A stretch of 42,691 nucleotides of DNA. Source: Alphaproteobacteria bacterium (GTDB taxonomy: Bacteria; Pseudomonadota; Alphaproteobacteria; Micavibrionales; Micavibrionaceae). The translations under genes and the position numbers were made by a program. The notes beneath the pieces were generated by a model that was not told the DNA's origin, did not search any database, and saw nothing but the letters and a program-made list of their open reading frames with translations. Every line of letters begins with the position of its first letter. Positions within the stretch are counted from its first letter, which is position 1. The DNA is taken from contig NVUR01000027.1 in NCBI GenBank assembly GCA_002401965.1, positions 1 to 42,691 on the forward strand. Reading direction: 5' to 3'. This document shows, piece after piece, positions 8,287 through 16,956 of this stretch.

Positions 8287-9132
8287 ATGAATGATAAAGA
8301 TAATGATAAGGACAAAATCATTTATTTCCCCGCATTGGATAAGCGCAAATCCCTAGGCAAAGACAAGAAAAAGGCAGAAAAAATTGCCACAAAGAACGCC
8401 AATAAAGAACGTGGCACACAAGATGCTTTGGAAGAACAATACCGCACACAATACCGCGCCGAGCGCGCAAAAACGCAAAGCCAAAAGGCGCAATATAGTG
8501 CTTCGGGTAAGCAGCCATTCATCAATTGGCACAAAATCCCGATGTTTGCACGCATATCTATTGGCACATTGCTGATCATACAAACCATCATGTCCTTCGT
8601 CCTCAGCAGTGCAGACAGAATTTCCGCCCTCTATCATTTCGGATTCGTCCCCGCCATGTATAGCGGCGGTGTTGAATGGCATTGGAGCGCACTTATATCC
8701 CCCGTCACAACCCTAATCCTGCACAGCGGTTGGATGCATCTGACCTTTAATATCGTGATGTTAATGGCCATGGGCGTATTTTTTGAACGAGAATTCGGCG
8801 CGAAACGTACGGCCATTTTCTTTCTGGCCTGTGGCATGGCAGGAAACTTGGTGTATTTCTTACTTAATCCTGGCTCTCCTGTACCGGTTGTCGGTGCTTC
8901 TGGCGCGATCAGCGGTCTGTTCGCGGTCACCTTCCTGATTATGATAGAGCGCGGCATGGTCGGTGCCGAAGCACAAAAGCGCGGCCCTATGCCCTTCATA
9001 TTACTATGGTCCAGCATCATTATCGGTATGGGTCTTCTGTCTCACGACACGGCGTGGCAATCCCATATTGGTGGTTTCTGGGGCGGTATAGGCCTTTTCC
9101 ATCTCTGGAAAAAAGGCGTGATTCGATTCTAG
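8287..9132 (+). CDS. Rhomboid-family intramembrane serine protease
   Basis: 281 residues. The first 80 are a highly charged cytoplasmic extension (KDNDKDK, KDKKKAEK). The remainder is a six-helix rhomboid core: HSGWMHLTFNIVML (146-159) in the conserved second helix region, the catalytic serine in GASGAISG (Ser205), and the catalytic histidine in WQSHIGGFWGG (His260). The Ser-His dyad and the two GxxxG-like faces are intact, so it should be active, cutting membrane-anchored substrates within or near the bilayer. The substrate is unknown. A strong ribosome site (AAGGAG, nine bases upstream) supports the ATG at 8287. It is convergent with the broken DUF2927-like gene. Confidence 0.92.
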   Translation: MNDKDNDKDKIIYFPALDKRKSLGKDKKKAEKIATKNANKERGTQDALEEQYRTQYRAERAKTQSQKAQYSASGKQPFINWHKIPMFARISIGTLLIIQTIMSFVLSSADRISALYHFGFVPAMYSGGVEWHWSALISPVTTLILHSGWMHLTFNIVMLMAMGVFFEREFGAKRTAIFFLACGMAGNLVYFLLNPGSPVPVVGASGAISGLFAVTFLIMIERGMVGAEAQKRGPMPFILLWSSIIIGMGLLSHDTAWQSHIGGFWGGIGLFHLWKKGVIRF

Positions 9133-9178
9133 AGTTGTATCTACTTTAATTGCGCCGCTACTATCTCTCGATCACTAC

Positions 9179-10015
9179 TCATTTTAATGCTCCTGATTCA
9201 GATGAGAATTTAATAAATGGGGTGTATATTTTATTGAATACCATCTCTACTTCCGAAAATGTCATACCACTCTTAAAGAAATCCTGATAAAGCAAAAGTA
9301 ATAATGCTAGTTCGAGCTTAGAATAAGTTTTTACGTCTTTATGTGTTTTTACAATGGTCGTATAAGATATATCATTCAATCCAAACCCCTTATAAATAGC
9401 CTTCTTTAAACAACCTTCAACATCAGAGTGATCGCGCTGTATAAAAGTAAAATATCCGGATAAATCAAGCTGCCGTTTACTATCTTGTATGTTGAAGTGA
9501 TAACATTTTTAACCTCTTTTCTTCTGATCTAATCTATATGCTTCAAGTGGTACATTACGACCAAAAGCGTTTGTAAATATTTTACTGTATGAGCCAGAAA
9601 GATCACTTTCAATATGATCCGAAAATATAATTGCCAGATTATATTCTTTATCAAATGAAATATTCTGGCTAACAAATGGTTGTAATTGTTGTAAATAATT
9701 TTTAACTACATCTCCTGATATACCTACGGCTTGTCCTGCTCGTATAAACCGGATTGGCCGTGTCCATTTTTTTATATTGATATTTTCGCTAACTTTACGC
9801 TCAATTGGAGACACCTGAATAGCCAACAAAAAATGGTGCCAAAAACACGCTTTTTCTTGAATACACTCATCCACCGTAGTGGCTTTATACTCATATGGTT
9901 TTGCGGAGACATCGCTTTGCGCATAGGATAAGGAAGGCAAAGAAACAAGGCTCAGTAGGAAAAATAACCGAAGAACAGTTCTTTGATACGAAAGCACTCT
10001 AAACATTAAACTCAT
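9179..10015 (-). pseudogene. DUF2927-like secreted protein, split by one in-frame stop codon
   Basis: From the ATG at 10015 the protein has a signal peptide (LRLFFLLSLVSLPSLSYA) and then KWTRPIRFIRAGQAVGISG, resembling the start of DUF2927. It meets a TAA at 9509-9511. The same frame then runs open for another 109 codons to the stop at 9179, and this part carries the expected DUF2927 C-terminus: a Cys (VEGCLKKAIYKGFGLND), then LELALLLLLYQDFFKSGMTF, matching the family pattern of a leucine-rich helix followed by a GMT motif. No in-frame ATG lies before Met39 of the downstream ORF, so it is unlikely to be a separate gene. The gene follows hemY after 2 bases, as the last gene of the hem run. The family assignment is from remembered motifs. 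Readthrough or a sequencing error remain possible. Confidence 0.6.
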
Positions 10016-10017
10016 AG

Positions 10018-11397
10018 TCACCCCTTTGGAGCTTCCAACATAGGATTAACGACAGAGCCATGAAGCGACGCTGCGCCGAATAAAGACGGCGCAAAAATGC
10101 GTCCCTGCGGGAAGTCCCAAATAATGGTGTTAAACAAGCCCTGATCGGATATAGGCATCCACTGATCGTATTCTCGTCCTGTTTCAGAACATATCCACAC
10201 ACGCTCCCGCGGCGCATCTGCCGCTTTTTCCAGCCACAAACGTACAGCGTCATCATCATGTGTTGCGCGCTCTTCTAACATAGCCCACATTTTATAGAGA
10301 TTAACATTCGGGCGAATCGCTTCTGCCTGTTCCAGATATTTTCTGGCCTCGCCCCACAGGCCTTCTTTTATCAACGCACTGGCCAAGGCCTGCAACCCTT
10401 CAACGCTTTCAGGGTTAAAACTCAATAACTTCTCAAACCAGCGAACACGCGCCATTAAATCATTCTCCTTAGTTGGCTTATATGCCTCACCCCATAGAGC
10501 CACCAAACCCGCATGTGGAGAATGTTTCCATGTTTTTGTAATAATAGAAATCGCGGCTTTCCTCTTGCCCCGCGCCAAATACATCCGCGCCAAACGTAAA
10601 ACCGTCGGCACAAAATGCGGATCAACCTTGTAGGCTTTATTCAAGTTACGGAAGAAAATCTCCTCCTGCCCTGCTGCTTTGGCTTGTTCTGCCTGTGCTA
10701 ATAACATTGCCACACGATCACTATTGGCTTTCGCAACGGGGATCGTTCCGGCTTTCTCGGCACGATACAAAATTTTCCGCGCATTATCCCAATTCCGTGC
10801 TTTTATCTCCAGATCATAAACAATACTTAAAATCCAATCCTGCTTTGGATGCAAAATCAAAGCACGATGCCCCAATTCCAAAGCACCTTCTTGGTCGCCA
10901 CAATCCAACGCCGACTGCAACAACCCGCGAATCCCCAAAAACTCAGAGGCTTTATTATCCATCAACGCAATAAATGCCCGTGATGCATCCATTTCCCGCC
11001 CATCCAATCGCGCGGACTGTGCCTCTAACAACTGTGATAAAGCGTTATCATCACTTAAAAACTTCCGCGCACGATGCGCCTGATAAGATGCGGCCTTCGG
11101 ATCACCAGCCGCGACAGCCGTTAACCCAATAGCCAATGCATTCAGCCCCTTATCCTTATTTGTGATATCACGATACCGCCCCATCATTTTGGGCATATCC
11201 AACGCCGTTTTTATAACCGTAAAAAGAATAATGCCCACAACGACCACAACCAACATAAATAACAGAAAAAGCCCGACATGGAACGTCATCTTATAATCCA
11301 TCCAGTCAATCGTAATGGTTCCTGGATGCTCTGCAATCCATAGCACCAATGCCACGACAACCCCCACTTTAGCCAAGGCCCATAATGCGCGAATCAT
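10018..11397 (-). CDS. hemY: HemY-like membrane TPR protein
   Basis: 459 residues. Two N-terminal membrane helices (about 4-22 and 40-65) are followed by a tetratricopeptide-rich periplasmic or cytoplasmic domain (repeats such as GALELGHRALILHP and GEARKYLEQAEAIRP). The C-terminus carries the HemY-type signature: VWICSETGREYDQWMPI then a WDFP segment. This is the HemY of the hemCDXY arrangement (a heme-biosynthesis-associated scaffold), not the protoporphyrinogen oxidase of the same name. Its exact role is not settled. The position directly downstream of a mitofilin-like gene and hemD is characteristic of Alphaproteobacteria. Two bases separate it from the DUF2927-like gene, so they are co-transcribed. 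Confidence 0.87.
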   Translation of the reverse strand: MIRALWALAKVGVVVALVLWIAEHPGTITIDWMDYKMTFHVGLFLLFMLVVVVVGIILFTVIKTALDMPKMMGRYRDITNKDKGLNALAIGLTAVAAGDPKAASYQAHRARKFLSDDNALSQLLEAQSARLDGREMDASRAFIALMDNKASEFLGIRGLLQSALDCGDQEGALELGHRALILHPKQDWILSIVYDLEIKARNWDNARKILYRAEKAGTIPVAKANSDRVAMLLAQAEQAKAAGQEEIFFRNLNKAYKVDPHFVPTVLRLARMYLARGKRKAAISIITKTWKHSPHAGLVALWGEAYKPTKENDLMARVRWFEKLLSFNPESVEGLQALASALIKEGLWGEARKYLEQAEAIRPNVNLYKMWAMLEERATHDDDAVRLWLEKAADAPRERVWICSETGREYDQWMPISDQGLFNTIIWDFPQGRIFAPSLFGAASLHGSVVNPMLEAPKG

Positions 11398-11451
11398 AAT
11401 ATTCCCCTTAATTTTATAACTTAAATTCGGGATTCCGAATTTGGCTGAACT

Positions 11452-12996
11452 TTAATCTTTATCATTTAACAATTGCGAACCACCTAAAAGACCGCTGCCG
11501 ATATTCATATCAATAGCATCTTCAATAGCATTTTTAGCCTTCCTTGCCATCGAAGCAATTTTAGCCTTCTTAATCCACGGACGAAGTGGTGCCAGCTCTT
11601 TTGCATTAAGCTGTCTGTTCAAAAAATTTATCGCCGCGTCAATATTACCAAGTGCCAACATTTTGGACGCCTTATCAACATTCACTTGTGTTTGTGTACC
11701 GGTAACCAGCTCACCATCTTTCTCGATTTTCAAAATTGTATTCAAACGCGCCGTTGCCTGTTCAGAAAAGGAGACATCCTCCCCACGCAAAGATGCCACA
11801 ACCACATCGCCGGCAACAGTTCTGAACTCTTTTTGCAATCCCCGAATAGAGAGAATACCCGATTTAGAATGCGGTGCTAATTTTTCCAAAGACGTCGATA
11901 ATTCATCATTTCCATCACCAACCATGCCCATCAGTAACCCCAAATCATCATCAAAGGCTTCATCACTTCTGTTTAGAGCCGAACGCACCTGTGTCAAAGC
12001 CAATAACATCGCCGCTGCCCTCAACTCATTCTTTGGAACATTTCCCAGTGTCTGGTTAAGCGCCGCACTCTGTGAACGCGCCATATCAATGGCTTCATTC
12101 ACATACGAATCATCCCTGCCCTTTAACAGCCCCATAAGATCTGATAATTCCAAAACAGAATCATCAAGATAATCTCTTCCGGTTTCACTTTCATCCATAC
12201 CCTTGAAATGCGTAAACAAGCCGTAGACACCATTCTCATCTGCGATTTCAGAAACATAGGATTGCAACTGCACAACGCGTTCCTCCAAACCATTATCTTT
12301 TACGAACTGTTGCGAAGCAGCTTGCATATTCTCCACCACGGCATTGGCTGTTTGCTTTGCCTGTGAGACCTGCTCTTTAAGATCATCTAATTGCTTTGAC
12401 CAATTTTCAGGCACCAATCCTTTAAATCCAGATTGACTGTCTTTTATGACAGCATCATTTTCCAACATCGCCAAATGCTCTCTACGCGCACCAGCCTCAT
12501 CATTCGGCAATAACATAACGATAACAGCCGCAATAAAAAGAACAGCCATGGCAGCAGTAACGGCCACATTTTTACTAATTCCCCGACGCACAGGCTCTAT
12601 CGCAATTTCGGTATAGCTATCACTCTGTGGCGTCCTTTGCGCGGTAACAACAGGTACAACGTCAACAGTCTCCGGTATTATATCAGGAATAGAAATATCA
12701 AATTTAATATCTTTTTCTTCTTTAGAAGTCTCAAAATTTTTCGAATTTGCGGATATTTCTTCAACCTCTGCATCAACAAAAGGCGCATCACTAAAGAATT
12801 CCGACACATCAAGGTTATGTTCTTTCGCCGCTTCCAAGATAGCATCTTTACGCACCGCAGGAATCGCATCGCGCTTTTTCCAGCCTTGTATCGTCGTCAC
12901 AGCGACATTAATCTTTGCGGACATAGGTCTTATACCACCAAAAACCTCGATAATACCTGTCGCATTTTCAATCGGCTGTTTTTTCGTTTTACTCAT
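11452..12996 (-). CDS. Mitofilin/Mic60-like inner-membrane protein with N-terminal helix-turn-helix
   Basis: 514 residues. The N-terminus (14-66) looks like a Cro/YdaS-type DNA-binding helix-turn-helix: FGGIRPMSAKINVAVTTIQ, then GWKKRDAIPAVRKDAI. An acidic linker follows, then one membrane helix (about 143-163). The periplasmic part has a coiled coil (about 195-250) and an alpha-helical C-terminal region like alphaproteobacterial Mic60 (COG4223). In Alphaproteobacteria Mic60 is encoded between hemD and hemY and shapes intracytoplasmic membranes; the position here fits exactly. The HTH in front of the membrane helix would face the cytoplasm and could tether DNA or act only as a protein-binding module. 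Assignment rests mainly on gene order and architecture; the C-terminal mitofilin signature is weak by eye. Confidence 0.65.
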   Translation of the reverse strand: MSKTKKQPIENATGIIEVFGGIRPMSAKINVAVTTIQGWKKRDAIPAVRKDAILEAAKEHNLDVSEFFSDAPFVDAEVEEISANSKNFETSKEEKDIKFDISIPDIIPETVDVVPVVTAQRTPQSDSYTEIAIEPVRRGISKNVAVTAAMAVLFIAAVIVMLLPNDEAGARREHLAMLENDAVIKDSQSGFKGLVPENWSKQLDDLKEQVSQAKQTANAVVENMQAASQQFVKDNGLEERVVQLQSYVSEIADENGVYGLFTHFKGMDESETGRDYLDDSVLELSDLMGLLKGRDDSYVNEAIDMARSQSAALNQTLGNVPKNELRAAAMLLALTQVRSALNRSDEAFDDDLGLLMGMVGDGNDELSTSLEKLAPHSKSGILSIRGLQKEFRTVAGDVVVASLRGEDVSFSEQATARLNTILKIEKDGELVTGTQTQVNVDKASKMLALGNIDAAINFLNRQLNAKELAPLRPWIKKAKIASMARKAKNAIEDAIDMNIGSGLLGGSQLLNDKD

Positions 12997-13092
12997 GATA
13001 TAATCCCTCTTTTCCTTTACCTATCTTTATTAGCACATACAGAATACCACAAACAAAGCCTATAAGCATAATATGCAACGTATCCCCCACGA

Positions 13093-13821
13093 TCATTCAC
13101 TTAAAAACCGAGTAATGCGCGACATTCCATCCGCATCAGGGGTGTCAGAAACCACTATATTCTGACCAAAAACAGAGTGTAAACACTCTAGCACGCCATC
13201 ACTAATGCACAAGGCTTTAATGCCCTTTAGGTTATTTTCAACATTAGAGGCACGTACACACTCTAAAAAGGCCAGTGCTGTTCTTTTGGAAAAAAATGTA
13301 ATCGCCGCAATTTCGTGATTATTAAGTGCCTGTATAAATGTGTCACTAAATTTTGTTTCGGTGATGGCCTCATAACACACCAATTCGTCAATTTTAATCT
13401 TGGTATCCTTTAATGCATCTTTCACATCAAAAGCGATATCCTTTCCACGCAGATATAATAAGTGCGCATTTTCACAACCACATTCTTCTCTAATTTTCTG
13501 CACCAGCTCATTCGCCATCGGTGCAATAAGAGAAATATTTTTAGCTCCCCGATCTCGTAGTGCAGCGGCAACAGATTCACCGACACAATAGAAAGACATT
13601 TCCAACCACGAAGGATCAGCAGAATGAAATATATCGACGCTGTGAATGCTGGTGAGAATAACACCATCATATGAATTTGAATCAGGCAAAGAAACGGACA
13701 AGAATTGGATATCTAAGAGCGGCTCTAACAAAAATTCAGACGAATTACAGCCCTCCAAACGCTCAACAAATGCCCTTCCTTGTTCTTCTGGACGTGTTAT
13801 GACAATTTTCTGTGATTTCAT
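13093..13821 (-). CDS. hemD: Uroporphyrinogen-III synthase
   Basis: 242 residues, normal for HemD. The family is poorly conserved, but the typical N-terminal VITRPEEQGRAFVERL, the VILTSIHSVD segment and the TFFSKRTALAFLE motif (the family's TSxxA/TFFSxxA region) are present. It closes hydroxymethylbilane into uroporphyrinogen III with inversion of ring D, the branch point to heme, siroheme and cobalamin. It follows hemC after 18 bases and precedes the Mic60-like gene, the standard alphaproteobacterial order. Cytosolic; no signal peptide. Confidence 0.9.
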   Translation of the reverse strand: MKSQKIVITRPEEQGRAFVERLEGCNSSEFLLEPLLDIQFLSVSLPDSNSYDGVILTSIHSVDIFHSADPSWLEMSFYCVGESVAAALRDRGAKNISLIAPMANELVQKIREECGCENAHLLYLRGKDIAFDVKDALKDTKIKIDELVCYEAITETKFSDTFIQALNNHEIAAITFFSKRTALAFLECVRASNVENNLKGIKALCISDGVLECLHSVFGQNIVVSDTPDADGMSRITRFLSE

Positions 13822-13839
13822 ACTTTTTATTGGACAAGC

Positions 13840-14796
13840 TCAGCCCAAAACCTCCTTGGGAACCAAGGGTCGTAGTTGCTGACCGACTTTCGACCCAAAT
13901 GCCACGGCCTCGTCTTGAGAGGCTATATTTGCCCGAACGTCCTCTGCCCAGATATCCTTCCCATCTAGTGAAACCACCTTCACACGAAGATGCATTTCCT
14001 CACCTTCCAATTTAGCATACACACCAACAGGTGTATGACATGATCCACCCAAAGCGTGAAGCACCGCGCGTTCACACGCGACACATACATAGGTCTCGGC
14101 GCAAGAGAATTGGCTAATAAAAGATAAGCGCATCACATCCTCCTGCCGCATTTCAATGCCAACAGCCCCCTGCCCCACAGAAGGCAGCATATCATCACAT
14201 TCAATGATCGATGTTATCTCACTGGCAAGCCCCAATCGGTTCAAACCTGCACACGCCAAGAACGTCGCATCAACCTGACCGGCCTTTAATTTATCAAGAC
14301 GAGTCTGCACATTACCCCGCAATGGCACGACATTAAGGTCTGGGCGCTTATGCAGTAAAAAAGCCTTACGACGCGCACTTACCGTCCCCACAGTGCAACC
14401 CTCTGGTAAATAATCTATATTTTGGCTATTTACGGACAAAAACGCATCTCTATTGTCTTCACGCGGTAACATAAAGGGAATAACCAGCCCTTCAGGCAAT
14501 ATCGTCTCCATATCCTTCATAGAATGCACCGCGATATCGATTTCTTTACGCAATAATGCCTCTTCAATCTCCTTCGCGAATTGCGCCTTACCACCCTCAA
14601 GAGCCTGCAAAGCAACCTCCCCATCCGAAGGACTCCAATCCCCCGAAGTCTTTATAATCCGCAACTCAACGCCAATATTTTGACCAAGTCCAACCAATTT
14701 ATCTTTCACCATATTGGCCTGCACCAACGCCAAGGGCGACCCTCGCGTTCCGATGACAAGCTTCTTGGGATATGAATATTGAGGTTTGACAGTCAT
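13840..14796 (-). CDS. hemC: Porphobilinogen deaminase (hydroxymethylbilane synthase)
   Basis: 318 residues from the ATG at 14796. Family motifs are clear: [18 protein letters not shown] at the substrate-binding N-terminus, the catalytic-loop aspartate region (HSMKDMET), [14 protein letters not shown], and [13 protein letters not shown] with the cysteine that carries the dipyrromethane cofactor. It polymerises four porphobilinogens into hydroxymethylbilane. A longer in-frame start at 14883 would run into tsaD and adds residues absent from the family, so 14796 is preferred. It is divergent from tsaD with only 25 bases between start codons. Confidence 0.95.
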   Translation of the reverse strand: MTVKPQYSYPKKLVIGTRGSPLALVQANMVKDKLVGLGQNIGVELRIIKTSGDWSPSDGEVALQALEGGKAQFAKEIEEALLRKEIDIAVHSMKDMETILPEGLVIPFMLPREDNRDAFLSVNSQNIDYLPEGCTVGTVSARRKAFLLHKRPDLNVVPLRGNVQTRLDKLKAGQVDATFLACAGLNRLGLASEITSIIECDDMLPSVGQGAVGIEMRQEDVMRLSFISQFSCAETYVCVACERAVLHALGGSCHTPVGVYAKLEGEEMHLRVKVVSLDGKDIWAEDVRANIASQDEAVAFGSKVGQQLRPLVPKEVLG

Positions 14797-14821
14797 TGTG
14801 TATCGCTTTATCTCTATGGTT

Positions 14822-15904
14822 ATGAACGTTCTTGGCATTGAAACAAGCTGTGATGAAACAGCGGCTGCAATTGTTACCGACACTAGAGAAATACGCTCTA
14901 ATGTCGTGTTAAGTCAATTAGAAACACACGCTGTCTATGGCGGTATCGTCCCTGAAATCGCGGCACGCGCACATCTGGAGCATATAGACAAAGTTATACA
15001 GGCCGCCCTAAGCGATGCCGGCATAACCTTTGATGATCTGGACGGCGTTGCAGCAACCTGTGGCCCCGGCCTAATCGGTGGCGTTATGATCGGCATGATG
15101 AGCGCAAAGGCCATTGCCGCTGCCAAGGGTATTCCCTTCATTGCCATCAACCATCTGGAGGGACACGCCCTCACCCCACGCCTATCAGATGACATCGCCT
15201 TCCCCTATCTCCTCTTATTGGTTTCAGGTGGACACACACAGATTTTGGTGGCTGAGGATGTTGGCGTATACAAACGTTGGGGAACAACACTGGACGATGC
15301 CGCAGGTGAATGCCTCGACAAGTCCGCAAAGATGATGGGCCTGCCCTACCCCGGTGGCCCGAATATCGAGAAAATCGCAAAAAACTGCAATAATCCAGTT
15401 ACTGCGCGAGAACGCTTCCCCTTGCCCAGCCCCTTAAAAGGCCGTAAAGGACATGATTTTTCATTCTCCGGTTTAAAAACGGCTGTACGAACCCATATTG
15501 AAAAGCTGCCTAAAGGTGATTTAGACCCGAAAGATGTGGCTGATCTATCTTATGCCCTGCAAAACCAAACGGCCAAAATATTAGCCGATAGGTGCGAAAG
15601 CGCTATGGTGCGGTTCTTAGAAGAATACGGAGAGAAGACAGATAATCCGACACTGGTTATTTGCGGCGGAGTCTCCGCCAACCAAACCATCCGCGAAACA
15701 CTGGATGATTTAGCACAAAAACACGGCATGACGATCAACGCCCCTCCCCTGCCGCTATGTGGCGATAACGGCGCGATGATCGCATGGGCAGGCATCGAAA
15801 GATTACAGCGCGGACAAAACGATCCTCTGAATTTTCAGGCGCGTCCCCGCTGGCCGCTTGACCCGAACGCCGCGCCGCGTCACGGTGCAGGGGTAAAAGC
15901 ATAA
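14822..15904 (+). CDS. tsaD: tRNA N6-threonylcarbamoyladenosine transferase subunit TsaD
   Basis: 360 residues beginning [17 protein letters not shown], the usual TsaD start, which is why the ATG at 14822 is preferred over those at 14816 or further upstream. The metal-binding HLEGHA motif (HxExH) is intact. [10 protein letters not shown], the [22 protein letters not shown] block, the SFSGLKTA motif and CGGVSANQ are all present, as is the late [11 protein letters not shown]. With TsaB and TsaE it attaches threonylcarbamoyl to A37 of tRNAs reading ANN codons. No Shine-Dalgarno sequence is seen. It is followed after 14 bases by gpsA, a common pairing. Confidence 0.96.
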   Translation: MNVLGIETSCDETAAAIVTDTREIRSNVVLSQLETHAVYGGIVPEIAARAHLEHIDKVIQAALSDAGITFDDLDGVAATCGPGLIGGVMIGMMSAKAIAAAKGIPFIAINHLEGHALTPRLSDDIAFPYLLLLVSGGHTQILVAEDVGVYKRWGTTLDDAAGECLDKSAKMMGLPYPGGPNIEKIAKNCNNPVTARERFPLPSPLKGRKGHDFSFSGLKTAVRTHIEKLPKGDLDPKDVADLSYALQNQTAKILADRCESAMVRFLEEYGEKTDNPTLVICGGVSANQTIRETLDDLAQKHGMTINAPPLPLCGDNGAMIAWAGIERLQRGQNDPLNFQARPRWPLDPNAAPRHGAGVKA

Positions 15905-15918
15905 AGGATGGTCACCAC

Positions 15919-16908
15919 ATGAACAACACAAGCATTATCGGAGCCGGCGCATGGGGCAGCGCCTTAGCGCAAGTGATCGCCGCCCATGAAGAAGAGATGA
16001 CACTGTGGACACGCAACCCCGCCCTTGCGGACGAAATAAACACCACACACAAGAACAAAGCCTATCTGGGCGACACTCAGCTCAGCAATCACATAAACGC
16101 CACCAGCGTGCTTGAAATCGCCTTAGAGAGCAGCATCTTGCTGATGGTTACCCCTGCCCAGTCAATCCGCGCTGTCTTGAACGATATGAAACCCTTCATT
16201 CGCGCAGATCATACGCTCGTCTTGTGCTCTAAGGGCATCGAGACCGAAACAGGCCACCTGATGAGCGATGTTGTCGCGGAAATACTGCCCGACACCCCCT
16301 GCGCGATCTTAAGCGGCCCCAACTTCGCCCACGAAATCGCCGCAGGAAAGCCCGCAGGCACAACACTGGCCTGCACAGATAAAGACCTCGCCATAACCCT
16401 ACAGAACGCCATCGCCAGTGCGTATTTCAGACCCTACATATCCAACGATATCATCGGTACACAAATCGCAGGCGCCTTGAAAAACGTTATCGCCATTGCG
16501 TGCGGCATGGCACATGGAATGAATATGGGCGAAAGCGCCCGCGCCAGTCTCGTCACACGTGGCCTCGTAGAAATTGCGCGCCTTGGCGTGGCAATGGGCG
16601 GACATCAGGAAACCTTCTTGGGCTTATGCGGCGTTGGCGACATGATGCTGACCTGCTCCTCCGAGAAATCCCGCAACTTTGCCCTTGGTTATGCCTTGGG
16701 TAAAGGCACGGATGTTGATAGCGCACTGAACAGCAGCAAAGGTATTGCTGAAGGCTTCTATACCGCCAAAGCCGCCGTTAAATTAGCCAATAAATATAAC
16801 GTAGAAATGCCCATTTCAATGACGGTACACAAATGCCTGAACGAGAGTCTTTCCCTCGACCTTGCTTTACAGGAAATGCTGAGCAGGCCTTTAGGGGAAG
16901 AGCTTTAA
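15919..16908 (+). CDS. gpsA: Glycerol-3-phosphate dehydrogenase [NAD(P)+]
   Basis: 329 residues, the usual length. The N-terminus has the dinucleotide-binding GAGAWGSALAQV. Other motifs are LCSKGIE, the LSGPNFAHEIAAGKPAGTTLA stretch, and the catalytic-lysine helix GALKNVIAIACGMAHGM. The LGLCGVGDMMLTCSS substrate-binding region is followed by EGFYTAKA. It reduces dihydroxyacetone phosphate to sn-glycerol-3-phosphate for phospholipid synthesis in the cytosol. An AAGGATGG ribosome site lies in the 14-base gap after tsaD, so the two are co-transcribed. Confidence 0.96.
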   Translation: MNNTSIIGAGAWGSALAQVIAAHEEEMTLWTRNPALADEINTTHKNKAYLGDTQLSNHINATSVLEIALESSILLMVTPAQSIRAVLNDMKPFIRADHTLVLCSKGIETETGHLMSDVVAEILPDTPCAILSGPNFAHEIAAGKPAGTTLACTDKDLAITLQNAIASAYFRPYISNDIIGTQIAGALKNVIAIACGMAHGMNMGESARASLVTRGLVEIARLGVAMGGHQETFLGLCGVGDMMLTCSSEKSRNFALGYALGKGTDVDSALNSSKGIAEGFYTAKAAVKLANKYNVEMPISMTVHKCLNESLSLDLALQEMLSRPLGEEL

Positions 16909-16956
16909 TTGACCGTTTTTGGCTAAAATAACCATTACAAAACAAAAGGATAGTAA

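Noticed and set aside
9179-9379. Separate small gene of 66 codons
   Set aside because: It starts only at TTG without a ribosome site, and its frame joins the upstream open frame across one stop codon to complete a DUF2927-like domain.
14786-14822. Longer starts for tsaD (14786) and hemC (14883)
   Set aside because: Both add residues absent from the families and make the two divergent genes overlap; MNVLGIE and MTVKPQ are the natural starts.
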